Positions 20,308 through 33,600 of a stretch of DNA of 64,000 bases are shown here, piece after piece. Source of the DNA: Takakia lepidozioides (lineage: Eukaryota > Streptophyta > Takakiopsida > Takakiales > Takakiaceae); NCBI GenBank assembly GCA_030704615.1, contig CM060732.1, positions 25,918,001-25,982,000 of the forward strand, read 5' to 3'. A model generated the notes under the pieces. It saw nothing but the letters and a program-made list of their open reading frames with translations. It was not told the DNA's origin and did not search any database. Position 1 is the stretch's first letter, and the number at the start of each line of letters is the position of its first letter. Made by a program: the position numbers and the translations under genes.

Positions 20308-22703
20308 TCTAGTCACTTCTAATGGAAAGGGACAATCTGGCCGAAAGTACCAGCATGAACGCAAAGAGTCAGATGAAGTATCCATACAAGGGAAAATCGA
20401 GACGGCGACGAGGGTTCTAAGCTGTGGAGATGCCGGTAGTGGGGCCCTTGGACACACAGAGAGCTATGGAGGGGACGCTTATGAGCCAAGAGAGGTGGAT
20501 GGCATTCCCTCCAACATTGTGGGTGTGGGGGCAGGACACTATCACTCCTTGGCTGTCACACAATCAGGGGAGCTTTGGGCCTGGGGGCGTAATGCAGAGG
20601 GCCAGCTTGGTCCAAGAGTCAAAGATTCCAGGTTGGTTTGCGTTCCAGCCTTTTGTGTTTTGCTCATTTACTTCTGTTATTTCAATCTGTTGGATGCAGG
20701 GAATGTGGTCCAAATAATCCCAGCCTTAATCATCAGTTTAGAACTACGACAGTATACCTTAACTGGCTATGTTGGAGTGTAACATACTGGTAATTTTACT
20801 ACATAAAATAAGTTACTTCAATCAAGTGTCATCATGGGGAGGTGCTTTGCCCAACAGGTTGCATTGCCCTTCAATGTCAATCTTGGTCTTAAGCTAGACA
20901 TAGCCGCCTTGTTTCAGGCCCCTTGCCTACTCACAGATGGTTTGTAGATCAAACTCTCTGTCTCTTTTACCATGTCTTGAATTCTCTTGGACACACAATC
21001 ACTGACTTGTGTGCCCTGATGGATTGAGGCTCAGAAATTCAAAGCTGTCAACAGATTCCAGATTGGGTTTAAGTTTTGCAGTTAACTATATACTTTTCAT
21101 TATCCTATACTATGATTATTGAGAGGAGCGTTGAATGAAACCGTCAGAGAAACATGGCACCGACCTCAAAAGGTGAAGGGATTGGAGAGTGTTCAAGTGA
21201 AGGTGGCAGCAGCATCAGGGGTGGTCTCGATGGCTATAGCAACCGATGGATCGCTGTGGGCATGGGGCAAGTCCAAGCGAGGACAGCTGGGCTTGGGCCC
21301 TGGCATTACAGAAGCTGAAGTCCCACGGCGAGTTGGGGCCTTGGCTGGGGAACAAGTAGTGCAGGTGCATAGGTACTACTACCCTTTCTTCCCCTCCCCT
21401 ACTCCTTTGTCCTCTATGCAATAAAAAGCTACCAGTGTGTTATGAAGCATAGGCCTACCAAGGCCCCAAACATGGGTATGTTCTGTTTAGAGTTGTTCAA
21501 GATTTAAGTTGCACAGGGACCGGCAGCAACTAAGAACATTGTTTCTCCTTAGCTGTGTCTATTGGGATATATCTAGCAGGGGTTGGCCAAGGCTGGAGAA
21601 TTCTGTAAAGAAGAGTACGCTTCCTAACAAACCTTTTACTGCATGGCAGGTAGCTTTGGGGTGGGGCCATGCGCTTGCATGCACAACCAAAGGCCACTTG
21701 TATAGCTGGGGTTATGCTGCAGATGGCAGGCTTGGATTTTGGCCAGAGATTTCACCACGGGAAAGAGCAGTTGTGGAAACTGTAACACCTAAAAGTGAAA
21801 TGGGGAAGACTTTGAGTATGCAGGAGCTTGCAGAGAAGCAGGTGCATGAGGATATGGAGAGAGAAAAGATGCCAGTGCTGCAGTGGGAGCCATCCCCTGT
21901 GGGTTTTCTGAGTGGTCAGTTCATCACCGAGATTGCATGCGGGTTTGATCACTCACTTGCACTTACTGGTAAGTGGTCTGAGGTCTGACCCCCGCAGGCA
22001 TTTTAAAGTATCTTTGTTTATTTGTTTGTTTGGTGTCTCTCTAGAGTGTGCTCCACTGCATCAGTTGGTGATATCACAAATGTCATTACTACATCCCAAC
22101 ATTATGGACTGGTAAAGGGTCAGTGTCTTTGCCTGCAGTACAGGTGTTGGTTTGCTGAGTTCTTTCCAAGGATACAGTGCCTGATACATGTTTTATGCAG
22201 ATTGTGGTCAAATATTCAGCTTTGGAGACAACAGTCTTGGTCAACTTGGTAGGAAGATGGCAAAGGCTCCCACTCAACCAACCAACCTGACATCTGAGAA
22301 CCCGGTGCATTGTGTTGATGGTCGGCTTGCAATTAGCAGAATAGTACACATTGGTGCAGGGCTTGGTCACTCACTAGCCATTGATTCAGAAGGAGCAATT
22401 TTCTCATGGGGTTGGAATGCTGGATGCCAGCTAGGAAGAGAAGGGAACATGGACACCTCCAGTCCTGGGGAAATAAAAGATCTTCAAGGAAAAGGAGTTG
22501 TGGCTGTGGCTGGGGGCCGGGTTCATTCACTGGCCTTTACATCAAAGGGTGAAATTTGGGTCTGGGGAAGTGGGAAAAATGGAAGGCTGGGACTAGGGGG
22601 CCCTTCTGATGAGCCATTTCCTTTTCCTATTGAAAGCCTTGGGCATGTCACTGTGGTGCAAGCTGCTTGTGGATTTGATCATACACTTGTTCTTGTGAAG
22701 TAA
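20308..22703 (+). CDS. RCC1-repeat (UVR8-like fold) protein
   Basis: Exons 20308-20631, 21124-21364, 21650-21968 and 22201-22703 join in phase and give about 462 codons with tandem RCC1 blades: GHYHSLAVTQSGELWAWGRN, MAIATDGSLWAWGKSKRGQL, GHALACTTKGHLYSWGYAAD, CGFDHSLAL, CGQIFSFGDNSLGQLG, GHSLAIDSEGAIFSWGWNAG, VHSLAFTSKGEIWVWGSGKN and CGFDHTLVLVK at the end. This predicts a seven-bladed propeller. Plant members include UVR8 and several uncharacterised or organelle-targeted proteins. UVR8's tryptophan cluster and C27 tail are not evident, so I would not call it UVR8. The N-terminus is unresolved. The gene is convergent with COQ9, with 0.6 kb between stop codons. Confidence 0.88.
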
Positions 22704-23309
22704 CAAACTGTATAATCATCTATATTTCAAGCATTCAGTGATGTGACAAGCCCTGGGGTGAATGTCATGTATAAATAAGATACATCATTGCTGTTAATTG
22801 GTTTGGTTTTTGATTCAGCATTAAAACTTCCTCTTAATCTATGTGAACATTTTGCTTAAAGCAAACAATGTGCCATGAGGCTAAATTGCAGATAAAAATG
22901 AACTCCAAAGTGAACTCTAATGGGCACCCATTTTGCTGCTCCACTCCTGGGGTGCCAGTAGCAGAGTGTTTGCACACAATGAACTACGGAGGATGATGCA
23001 AAAATAAGACCATCCACTATTAGTGGGATATGGAGGCATTTGAAATACATTGAGTCTCGAGCTCTTTGCTCGACAACATACCGACGTGCACTATTTCATG
23101 ACAACAGGGTTGAATATCCTTGACCTTTCAAAAGTTCAATATTTTATATCCAACATGAAAACAACTGTTATTTAACGTTCTTGTACACTCCTTGTACACT
23201 CCGTCACGATAGGATTGCAATAATATCATACAAAAGCTGCAATGGCACCAACCTCTAAGAGCTCACTACTCATTCTCAACTTGGCTCTTAGCATTGTAAC
23301 TGCAGGTGT
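22704..23309. other. Convergent intergenic region, RCC1 and COQ9
   Basis: Presumably the two 3' UTRs. No open frame of interest and nothing else recognised. Confidence 0.4.
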
Positions 23310-25372
23310 CTAGGATCTAGGTGAAGAGGTCTGCCTTTTGAAAAAGGAGGAGATAGAGCGTCCTAAACCAAGGCCAACTGCCTGAGCCAACTGGGTTGCC
23401 TGATTCATCCCACAAGGTCAGAGAGCATCCAATTAGACCTCCTACTGAAATACTGGCGTCCTTCTCACAACATGCGTTATACAAAATGCTTGCGGATGGC
23501 ATGAATGCAATCAGAGTACAAAACGACGCACCTATGCACACCAGTGACACTATCAAATGAGCTTTACACCACTATTAACTTAGTTTTTTACCAAGATGCA
23601 TTGATGTGACAGTCAAGACCTCAACAGTCCACAGAAGTACACCAACTGTTTGGAAAACTTCAGAAGTGCTAGATAGACTTACCTCCTGAGCAGTCTTGCG
23701 GAGGTTGATGACATCCTTGATCTGTCCTTCCAAGAATACCCATGAGTCACGGTAACCTGGCCAGATTTGCCAACGGATGCAACCACACACATGCAGCACA
23801 GAAGATGAGGAAAAATTCTTTATAAGACTTAATGTAAGTATCCACCATGAAAATGTAGTCCATAAGACTCTCACATACTTCAACACCTTCAAAAAGTGTA
23901 GAGAGCAAGGGCAGGTTGACACGTAGTCAGGCATAAGCTTGGTAGGCAGCTGTCAGTGTATCATTCACATCACAAAGTGTTTGATTCTAGCACTAAAATG
24001 CAAGAAAATAAGGAAGGCATCCTCACCCGGGGAGAAGTCGGTGAGCAGGTAGAGCTCAGTTGCAGAATAGACGGCCCCTAACAATGCCCGCTTGGTATAC
24101 CAATCCATGTCTGCAGATCGATCACCGGCTCCATGCCATATATCGTCCATCAGAACCGCTCTCTGCTTGAGTGCCGTTGGGACATTTAAAGGATTTGCCT
24201 GTTCATCAAAGTTCAGTGTTAGGTGTAACCAACCAGCTTTGGATGAAAATGCGAGACATAATCACCACCATGCCAAGGCGCGTCCGACCCCTAGGCAACT
24301 AAGCACTCACAGTAGGTATTGATCAGTCATTCCCAGACATACTTGGCTTTGACCGCTACAAGGAGGTGGGGGCTTTGACATCTTGTCTGATGATGACCTG
24401 AATGCTGAGAGCCTGAGCCCACTTTGACATATAGGGCACCTGCATCTCTAAGCGCCAGCGCACAATAGAGGCAATGCGATCGGCCAAAAGCTTCACGGAT
24501 AGCTCTTGTTCCCGAGACTCCAGCTCATCTGCCAATCTGTGGTTGCAATCGTCCATGAAGAACTGCACAATATAATAATCAAGAATAGCTGTCACTCATT
24601 ACACCAGTCAACAATACAACAACAACAATAGAAATTAGCCTCATATCCTGCTCCCCTGGGGAGCACGTCAAAACCTTAAAACCAACTTTACTCTACTTTG
24701 AAAAAGAATCGAGAGATGAATTAGATAAAAATGGACCATCAGGTATATGAAATAACTCTCGCATTCTGTAACCAGGGCAGGCCCATGAAAGAAGATACAT
24801 GCCTCTACAAGTGCTGCCTCTTTGCGAGGGAAGGAGCCCACGATAGCAGGAGACAACCCTACATCTCTTGCACCGGCAACCAGTGCCTCTTCTGTCCAAC
24901 CCAACCTAAGCTGCACCCCTCACCCCCTGGCATACTTAGAGAATGTCTAGAGCATCTAAACTGCTTCCACTCAAAATACGACATGCTTAGCCCCAGTGAA
25001 CTGAGGCTCAAGAAACACCAGAACCTAGACTGTTCCCCTTTTACCACTGTCAACAGGAGAAAACCACACGATTGAAACTTGACAGTCATGCTGCAAGAAG
25101 GCCAGCTGACAATTACTATACCACATGTGCCAGCGCTGCTCCAAGCACTTCTGTCTTTTCATCCACAACCTCCTCCTCCTGCTCAGGAACACTCCCAGTG
25201 CCTTCCTTGCTATGTCCCTCACCCTGTGGAGTTGGTTCTGCAGATCAATCATTACATTGCACTATTGAGGCATGGGGTTCTTTCGAAAGATACCCTGTCG
25301 TGAATCGTAAACCCTAAACCCTTCCTCAACAGTTGCGAAAGATGAGGCTGCAAGGAAAGCAAATTGAACCAT
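23310..25372 (-). CDS. COQ9: COQ9, ubiquinone biosynthesis lipid-binding protein
   Basis: Seven exons: 25294-25372, 25122-25237, 24803-24910, 24398-24562, 24027-24198, 23683-23756 and 23310-23399. They join in phase to 267 residues. Family blocks are intact: LGWTEEALVAGARDVGLSPA, VGSFPRKEAALVEFFMDDC, RLEMQVPYMSKWAQALSIQ, NVPTALKQRAVLMDDIWHGA, GDRSADMDWYTKRALLGAVY and TELYLLTDFSPGYRDSWVFL. COQ9 is a TetR-fold mitochondrial protein that binds isoprenoid lipids and presents demethoxyubiquinone to COQ7. The first about 60 residues are a poorly conserved presumed targeting and linker region, so the start (25372) is less certain than the rest. The intron after exon 3 begins with GC (GAG|GCATGT) instead of GT. 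The stop codon is TAG. A telo-box on the opposite strand lies inside exon 1. Confidence 0.95.
25309..25317 (+). promoter_or_regulatory. Telo-box-like sequence between COQ9 and VTE6
   Basis: AAACCCTAAACCC on the plus strand at 25309-25321, overlapping COQ9 exon 1. It may act on the divergent promoter region or be coincidental coding sequence. Confidence 0.25.
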
Positions 25373-26128
25373 TGGAAACGGAGCAACAGAAGTGCATCAT
25401 CCCATAATGGAATGCCCCTCTCGTCCTCTCAACCTGCTGACCTCCAAATCGATATACCATTGGTCGCTAGTTTGCATCAAAGTGGACGATTAGAAGAGCA
25501 ATGAGCGCACGACAGAAAAGGAGTTGCAAAACTTCCTTTCGAGATGGCGATCACACCATCATAGAAACTCAATTATGGATTATGTAAAACTGACAGTCTG
25601 GCCTTTCCCCTGTACATTTGCAAGTTGCATTTCACATTGCCCGAGAAATGGTATTCCATGCGTACATGCTATGTCGAACTAGAAAGTTCAGCTGAATTTC
25701 TATCCATCATGATCACTTCCGGTGCCAATTCCATTGGGGGTGCTGTCGTTCTAATTTATAGCATCCACCGCATTTGTAGATATCAGTACAAGTTTAGGGA
25801 AAGTCTAGCTGTGCTAAACTACTACCATAATGTGTAGGGCTCATCCAGAGTCGTTGCACATACTGATCATCTTTGCGAGATTGAAGCGAACACATTAGAG
25901 ATACCTGCGGTTTCCTCTCTGAGAGGTTCAGTGGAGGACCATCTTAGAACTGCAGGTGTGTTGGCTCTTGTCGTCCATTCATACTTCTGGACATTCAATG
26001 CCCTGATGGAAGGTGCGTGTTCCTGACACACCTTTGACAGTAAAGAGGCGCATCCATTGTGAGCGAGGACCTGATAAGACCTTCCAGAAACGAGGCACAA
26101 GGAAAATGAGGATAATGAAGATGTAGAC
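25373..26128. promoter_or_regulatory. Divergent promoter region of COQ9 and VTE6-like gene
   Basis: The spacer between two divergent genes; no motif other than the adjacent telo-box stands out. The ORFs here have no family match. Confidence 0.35.
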
Positions 26129-28864
26129 ATGGGAGAGCCAGGAAAAGATTCAACCCAATGCAGATCTCTAACCATACGAGCTACTCGAAATGCGCGCACG
26201 CCGGCCATTTCCACTACTACCCTGCAAATTCTTACTGATGCTACTCCGACGATTCCGGAAACTTCAAAACTGCGAAATTCCCCAGTCCGTCTATTCTCTG
26301 CTGTCCCAATTCCTCACTACTTTCCCCTACTTAACATATGTTTGCATCGTCACTCCTCCTGTGGGCTCAGCTCAAAATTTTCTGCAATTGCAAATGCATT
26401 CTGGAGTGCTGTAAGTCGGTGTGACCATGCACAAAAAGGAGGCATCACAACATATGGCACCCTTTGGTTCGCCAGCACGAAATATAACCGACGTGGTGGA
26501 TTGCAATTAGGCGTAGTAGTCTCCAGTGTGAACTTTTCCAAATCCCGAAGTCGTGCGCTCGTGGGCTCGGGCTCAAAGAATGCTCTTGTGCAACCTCGGG
26601 TGTGCTTGCATCGATTACCACGAGAGTGTACCGGGAGGCTTGGAGACAGATCTAGTAACCAAATTCAAAGATTTTGTTTGGGGAGGATGGGTGGATCTGT
26701 GGGTCCCCCTTCCAGCGATCGAGACCGCTTCTGTCCATGATTGCAGTGCGAAGGGCAGATGAGTCGCACGTATTACTGCAGAAAATCTTCGTTCTTCACC
26801 CCGGGCCCGTGTTTTTCCCTCATGACCCAAATTATGCGTTGCCCTCAGAGTCTACATTTTTCTCTCACCTTCAAGGATTTACGTTTTTGGGTCAATAGGT
26901 AATGCTCTCGGTAGCCCGAGCAAGATCGGCGAGCTCGGGACGTCGTGGGCTATGGCAGAATTCAGCGGACCACAGGGATTAGCGGGCCTTGTCGAAGGGG
27001 TTCGGTGGGCGTTCAAGGCTCCAGCAAGCTGGGAGTCTGCGGGCGTGGCTACCACGACCATCTTTGTATTGGCGGCGCCGGTGCTTCTAGTGGGGCTCTC
27101 GGGCCCTGGTGTTGCCAGTGCATTCATTCTAGGCCTTTTCACATGGCGGGCATTTGGAAGCCAAGGTTGCATCGTTGTATTTATCTACTTCCTCCTTGTG
27201 AGTATTCACGTTCTTGCAGGAGAGATCGATATTTGAAATTCGAGAGGAGGTGAGATTGTCTGGTGTGGATTCTGGAGGATTTTGTCTTGTTTGTCCAGAT
27301 GCAAGTTTCTTTGGCATGAGAGAATGTACTCATAAGACGTTGTTTGCCGTAGCCTGGTGGCATGAGAGACAGAGAGAGAGGGTTGGGGGAGAGTCCATCA
27401 GATTACTTCAGCCCAGTCAGACGATTCCTCATCCCATCGTATTTTGTCTCAACTGGACACAATCACATGTAGGAGTAACTTGAAGCTTGCGGAGGCCAGA
27501 TGATGTTATACAAGTGAATGGTGGATGAAGTAATTGAGTCAGATTGTTTACTGGGAGGTGAGGGATATATTTAATGTTTGGCATGTAAGCAACTGGAAGT
27601 TTTCCAATAACTGAGAAGTGGAGTCACCTTCGGTAGAGGCAGGAGAATTTTCTGATTGGTCTTATTGATAGATGCACTGATGGGTGGATTGCAGGGTACA
27701 GCTGCAACTAAAGTGAAACTCCAAGAAAAAGCAGCTGAAGGAACTGCTGAGAAAAAGAGAGGAAGACGCGGGCCTGCAAGTGTGTGGGGGTCTGGGACAG
27801 CTGGCACTCTCTGCGCTTGGGCAACTATTGCTGGCATAGGTGGGCCTCAGTGGGAAACGTTGTGGCAGTTGGGCTTTCTGGCAAGCTTCTGCACGAAGCT
27901 CAGTGATACCATTGCAAGTGAGATTGGAAAAGGATTTGGCAAGACTACGTGAGTTTACATCCTTCACTCTTAGCACCAAGTTGGCTTGGTAGATTTTTAT
28001 ACTTACCTTGTATCCTGTGTGCCTGGCCGATTCTGCTGTGACATGTTTGATTTAGGTCTGCTGTGGATGTACTAGTGTTTAAAGTTCTGTGCCTTCTGGG
28101 TCTCATTGACGCTGTGGCCAGGTACTTGGTGACAACTCTGTCAATTGTGCCACGGGGCACAGAAGGAGCAGTCAGCTTTGAAGGCACACTTGCAGGCTTG
28201 CTCGCATCAGTGCTTCTAGCTGTTGTTGGATACACAATCAACCTGGTACATGCTTCTGTCTTTCTTCAGTACCATCCATAATACAGGACACACGGTATAG
28301 GAGACTGAACAAGTGCTCTTGTTTTCTATGCAGACAGGTATGACAGGGGCTATCATTTGTGTGATAGCTGCACAAGTAGCAAATCTTTGTGAGAGCTATA
28401 TCGGAGCTGCCCTGCAGGGCCATAAAGGCTATGAATGGGTGCCCCTCCTGTCCACTCCCTGCACTGTCTGTCCACCAAGTCCAAGCTCTGTGTTTCCCTG
28501 CCTTTCAAATTATTCTTCTCTCTTGTTGTTGTTCTGTTTTGTCCCAAACCTCAAGGCAGTATTCTGGGACCTCAGGCTGATATACAAGGTAGAGTCCACC
28601 CAGTATTTTATAAGTAGTGCGGTTAGCAAGTGCTAGCTCTCTTTGGTGTTTTCCACGTGCTCCGACAGTGCTATTGGTCTACCATGGATGCATCTGCCCA
28701 CTTTCTCTACTCTGTTTGGCTCTTGCTAGTGAGTCATTTCATTTGGCAGATACTCAACGAAACTGGGCTGAGTTGTTCTGCAGCTGAATAATGATGTGGC
28801 TAATATCATGAACATCACAATTGGAGCAACACTAGCAGTCTGGTCAAGATGGCTTCTCGGATGA
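26129..28864 (+). CDS. VTE6: VTE6-like phytyl-phosphate kinase (TMEM19/DUF92 membrane protein)
   Basis: Secure exons: 26952-27197 (first ATG of the conserved part), 27695-27948, 28122-28245, 28334-28438 and 28784-28864, giving 269 residues. The blocks FILGLFTWRAFGSQG, GTAATKVKLQEKAA, KRGRRGPASVWGS, GFLASFCTKLSDTIASEIGK, YLVTTLSIVPRGTEGAVSFE, GTLAGLLASVLLAVVGY, CVIAAQVANLCESYIGAALQ and LNNDVANIMNITIG are those of plant VTE6. That chloroplast-envelope enzyme phosphorylates phytyl phosphate to phytyl diphosphate for tocopherol and phylloquinone synthesis. Multiple hydrophobic helices are present. The frame stays open upstream of 26952. A Ser/Arg-rich plastid-transit-like exon (ATG 26129, donor near 26650: TCTA|GTAACC, acceptor near 26898) could add the targeting peptide in phase. 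That extension is inference. Confidence 0.9.
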
Positions 28865-30614
28865 TGAAGGTTTGTATTCTGGCCTTGCTTTCTGAGGTTT
28901 CTTGCCATGGTTGAGATTCAAAAAATAAGTTTGAACAATATCATTTGGTGATCGTACACTAAGTAAAATGTATTCAGTCAGGTGTGGAGAGCTCAAGATA
29001 TATTCAATATGTTACTATTCCCATGGCCCGGTATTGACTTGTACCGGTCTATCTTAAAGCAACTGCAACTCAGAAGCCATTGGAAAGCGTTTGTTTTGTA
29101 AGAAAGAATGAGTCGAAAGTGGCTTCTCATGTGGCAGGACGATTTTGTGTCATGGATGCCATGATCCACTTTTGGAGCTAACTTGCTGCAGCTGTACGTG
29201 GTACCCGTGCATCATTCCTTTCGAATCTGGAAGTTGAGTCTTACGCTGATGTGGTGCAAATGCCCAGTATTAATGTCTTCAGATAGCTACCACCAGAAGC
29301 TTGTGGTCTGGAAGTCTGGATCGAAGTTTCCTCCACCAGGACCTTCTTTTGTCAAAATGTAAGATAGGCCGCATCATTCCCAAGCTAATGAGAGCAAAGC
29401 GTTCTAGGCAGCTACAGGGACTCATGGGATGATGATTCATGGAAAACAGGGCATCATACAGGCATGATTGCCCTTCATATTACCCACATGAGGGAATCTT
29501 GATCAAGTAGCTGCCCATGGGATCGAGTAGATATCAGTTTTGGTCACCCTATTCTTGAATGCCATGAACAGGGCTCTTTCATGTGCAAAAGTGTTTTCTT
29601 TGAAATAAATTGTTGGCAATCCAGTTGACAACTTCATTACCCTAATAGGCTTTTAAACCCTAAACTTAGCTATAAGCTGAAGGTAAATACTTTGGCTATT
29701 GTCAACGAAGGTTGGTCCCGTGGTTGTGAAAGCCTTGGAATCGGTCTGTCTCTCTAGTGCCCTGAGACATGAGAAGGCAAAGGCCCCGTCCTCCGGGCCT
29801 CACCCTACATTCTTTGTATCTGCTCTGCGAGGTTCCGTTACAACCGATCGCGACAGGGAAATGACAACGACGACGTGGCTTGACGATGATGATGTGGCTA
29901 CGATGAGGTGGCGAAGATGACGTGGCACCCTATTCCTGCTCTACGCTAAACTAGTCTCCGACCTTCAGTCGTCCCTAGAGTACATTGCGAGTAATGTAAA
30001 CGCTTTTGAAAGCTACAACTGCATCTACATGATTTTGGATACAATGTGATGGATACAATGTGATTTGGACTCGCAGAAGCTTTCAAGCTTGCCAACATGG
30101 TCAAGGGCCTACTTCTCTAGCATTCCATCCACACTGGTCTTCCATCTTCGTTGGATTCTACAGGATTTTGACATAGATGTATGGACTAAAGTCTCAAGGC
30201 ACTGAAACCCTGATCTGTCAATGCATATCAAAGACCTCAGGGAACAATGTCCAAGAAAATGTGATGGACTTAAGTTTTACAAAGAGTTTAACATTTATTT
30301 CATTTTGATTGGAAACATATTTTATGCGTTATATCACCTTTTTGCAATCATAAGTGTTTTGGGAGTATTACCGATGTTTATATTCACTTCATTTTTCAAT
30401 ATGAATTTGTTGAGAAAAGAGGGTTGGCTATTAATCCACCATCCAGCCATGACCCCTCTCTTGTAACTGTCCAATGCTTACTGTTTCCACTAAAGTATGG
30501 CCACCAGGTTACAATGAGTGTGGTCGCATGAACCATCTCCTCTCTCTCTACACCAAACTCTCTCATCCCAGTTTGAAACTGTAAAAATCCCCATGTTGAC
30601 CCCTCCTGTAGGAA
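28865..30614. other. Convergent intergenic region, VTE6 and trehalase
   Basis: Contains a telo-box (29655-29663) and, at 29880-29975, a sequence resembling 44985-45070 (shared order of ACGATGATG, GGCACCC, CCTCTA-GCTAAA and TTCAGTCGTC), so a dispersed repeat remnant. No gene recognised. Confidence 0.35.
29655..29663 (+). promoter_or_regulatory. Telo-box (AAACCCTAA)
   Basis: Exact AAACCCTAA in intergenic DNA with no recognised gene directly downstream. Its role is unknown. Confidence 0.25.
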
Positions 30615-33600
30615 TTAACGACATGAAAGAGAGTGATCTGCTGGCCACCCGAACTTCTGGAGCAAAGCCAATACCACACCATTGGTCCAGCCAAATCCAG
30701 TCTGTAATTCACACCCATATCAGTTTGCATTAGAGATGCTGAACTCGAGTGAAGGTATGGCGATCAGGGTCAAATCTTCAAGTAGTTGAAAATGAGTGTG
30801 AATGTGGAGAGTATTTTAATGCAACTCAAAAGGCAGAGAAGCATGTATTGTACCTGTGGATTATACTCCCCTCCCCCGCCTGTCTTCCCACAATACCGTA
30901 CATCATACTTTTCGATCATCTTGCCAATTGACTCAAATGCTGCAAAGTTTGAGCTTAGCCATCGTCTTGCAATATCCTGAGCCAGTTTCTTGCTTCTATG
31001 GGACTTCTTTGATGCCAAGCCTTCGATTATCATATGTTGCAAAGGAGCCCATGCATTTGGAAAATCCCTGCCCATAAATATTGATCAATAAACATGATCA
31101 ATAGCTGAAGCTTAGTAATTCGAAGCTGCCACTGGATGTGGGCCACAAATTGGTCATAGTTGACAACATTATGGAGGTGAACACGATACTTGAACTGACT
31201 GTAAGCCTCATTTTAGTTCTGAGCTGGAGCCAAACTGGCAAATTACAACTTCACAAAAATCTCTTCCTCACTTCCTCACTTCCTCCTGCGGTAAGGGCCT
31301 TACATTGTTGAAATTCCAATTTCTGCTTCCACGATATGAAGCCAGGTGGTGGAAACTGTCTCTAAATTGCCTGCTGCAGGAATGTGACCAACTTTTTCTG
31401 GACCCTGTGGCAGATTGAGGGCTTTGGGTGGGTCCCTTGAGTGTACACTATGGAAAGTGGGTGAGCTAGAGGCCATATAACTAGGTTTGGTAAGTACTGG
31501 GATGATCTGTTTTTCTGTGTATCTATCTGGACCTTAGTCATGACCACCGTCGCAATCTCCCAAATAAGCCGTGCATCCTAGTGTAACTTCAACTCAAGTG
31601 ATGGGTAAATTGGAGAAAGAAGGTCATAGCAGCTCGGGCAAACTTTGAAGAACTATGAAGTGATGTTAAGTACCAACCATTGCTGTCCCGTTTCTTTCAG
31701 AGAAGTTGCAATGCCCGCTGGATGCAGTAATCCGGAACTGGTGAGGGCGTCCATCACCTTCCCTAATCTAGCGTCCCCTGAACCCAGAATGCTCTTAGGT
31801 GATGAGGCTGATTATTGCATGTCTGCCACAATTCATACACCCATATAATTGAATAGACGTGTATGTAAAAGAGATGTCACATACTTGGCGAAAGTACCCC
31901 GCACCAAAGAGGCACGAAATTGGAGGCATAAATATGCCTGTTTTGGCTGCCACTGTCCCATCCGTATAGACACTGCAGAATAGAGAGAAAGTGTTACTTT
32001 GACAGATACCAGTCACTCCAACAAATATAACATCATGCTTCCCGAATCTTTGTTTCGAAACAGAGACCCTAGACAGTTGTGTGTTAAGGATCTCACCTTC
32101 TGATCATTGATGGAGCCCACTTCACTACTGTCTAAGGGAAGCCAATAATCAAACCATTGGCCCCTCTCCTCATTCCATAAAATGCTGTCAATGGCCAACT
32201 TTCGTGCCTTGGCTGCGTTAGAAAAACGTTGATGTGTTGCATTGTCACCAGTGGCATTTGCAAAGAAGGCTATGTTCAGCTCGGACTGCACAGATGCACC
32301 ACCTGAGTCAGAAAGAGTCACAAAAGGGCTCTAGAAGTGATTTGAAAGGGTTGGTAACCTGCAGGGATTATCTTGCACACGTTACATCGAAGCCAAAGTT
32401 TGCAGGGTGCAGCCAATGAGTCTGTTGCTCTCTGACAACCGAACATAAATCAGAAAGAAAGCAGATCCGCTACCTCAGTACGTCATCCCCAAAAACCAAC
32501 AGGCAGGTCCATTAGAATACATAGTCTCCATCCCTGCCCTTACCTTTTCTTTCATTCAAAGAAACAGTGCATGGATAAAGGGTACCTGAAGAAGAAACGA
32601 ATTGAGATCCACGGGCACAATGGAGGATGTACGCAGAGAAGATAGATTTTGCTGGTCCCTGCAATTCAAGTGGAAAGCAGAAGGGCAAGCTAAGATAGTC
32701 GGTAATGTCAACACTGCAAAATGCGTGGGGAAGGTATGTTCAATCCAGGCATATTATAAAGACTTACGCCATCCATCGGGAACTGAAATCCCAGCCTGAC
32801 TCAGCAGCTGTGGCTATGTCACGGTACAGTTGCGCTTGTTTGTCCTTACGCATGCCTTTTGCAATTCCCATATCCTGGATTCAAAAACCCAAGACTCAGT
32901 TACATATAGAACATGTGACTTTCTGCCTTAGCTTCACAATCCCTCACCCACACAATTGTACGAACCTTCCTATGGAAATGCCATTCACCTGTCTGACCAG
33001 ATCCCCAAACGGTCCTTAATTAGCAGTTGGTCAAGGACAAGGCTCAACCTAAACTTACTAGTGCTACATACTGAGTAAGAACCACAATTGACTATAAACC
33101 AGACGCAAAAACAACATATATAAGATGGCAGAGCTTGAAGGGAAGGTCCTTTGTTGGTGTAACACTTTTAAGGTGGAATAATGATGTAGCCTTGTCGGCA
33201 TGGACCTCGTTAGGGATCAACTCTTCCTTTTGGGTGGCAATCTCATAATGGAATTTAGAATTCTCTCCATGTCAATATTGTCCCGTTAGCAAGATTGAGT
33301 TGTACCCAGCTCCCTGGTGGCAATATGGATGATACTTGGTGTGACGAATATATATATTAGAAAGAACACCACTGTGGTAAATACATAGAATACTATCACA
33401 GCTCAATTACCAAGGTGGTTTTGGGAATTTTATATCCCACCCTCTCCCCGCAGGTCTCTTCTATGCCATGAAACATGCCAGCATCACTGCAACAAGAGAT
33501 TTGTGTCTAAGTTCAAGGAACCATCTCCTATTAAATTGCTTACAATTGTGGAGGACTCTGGTCGAGGTTTGTCCCAATTAGCATAGTAGCGGCTGAGCCG

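Noticed and set aside
20308-22703. Calling the RCC1 protein UVR8
   Set aside because: The propeller repeats are shared by many plant proteins; UVR8-specific tryptophan and tail features were not seen.
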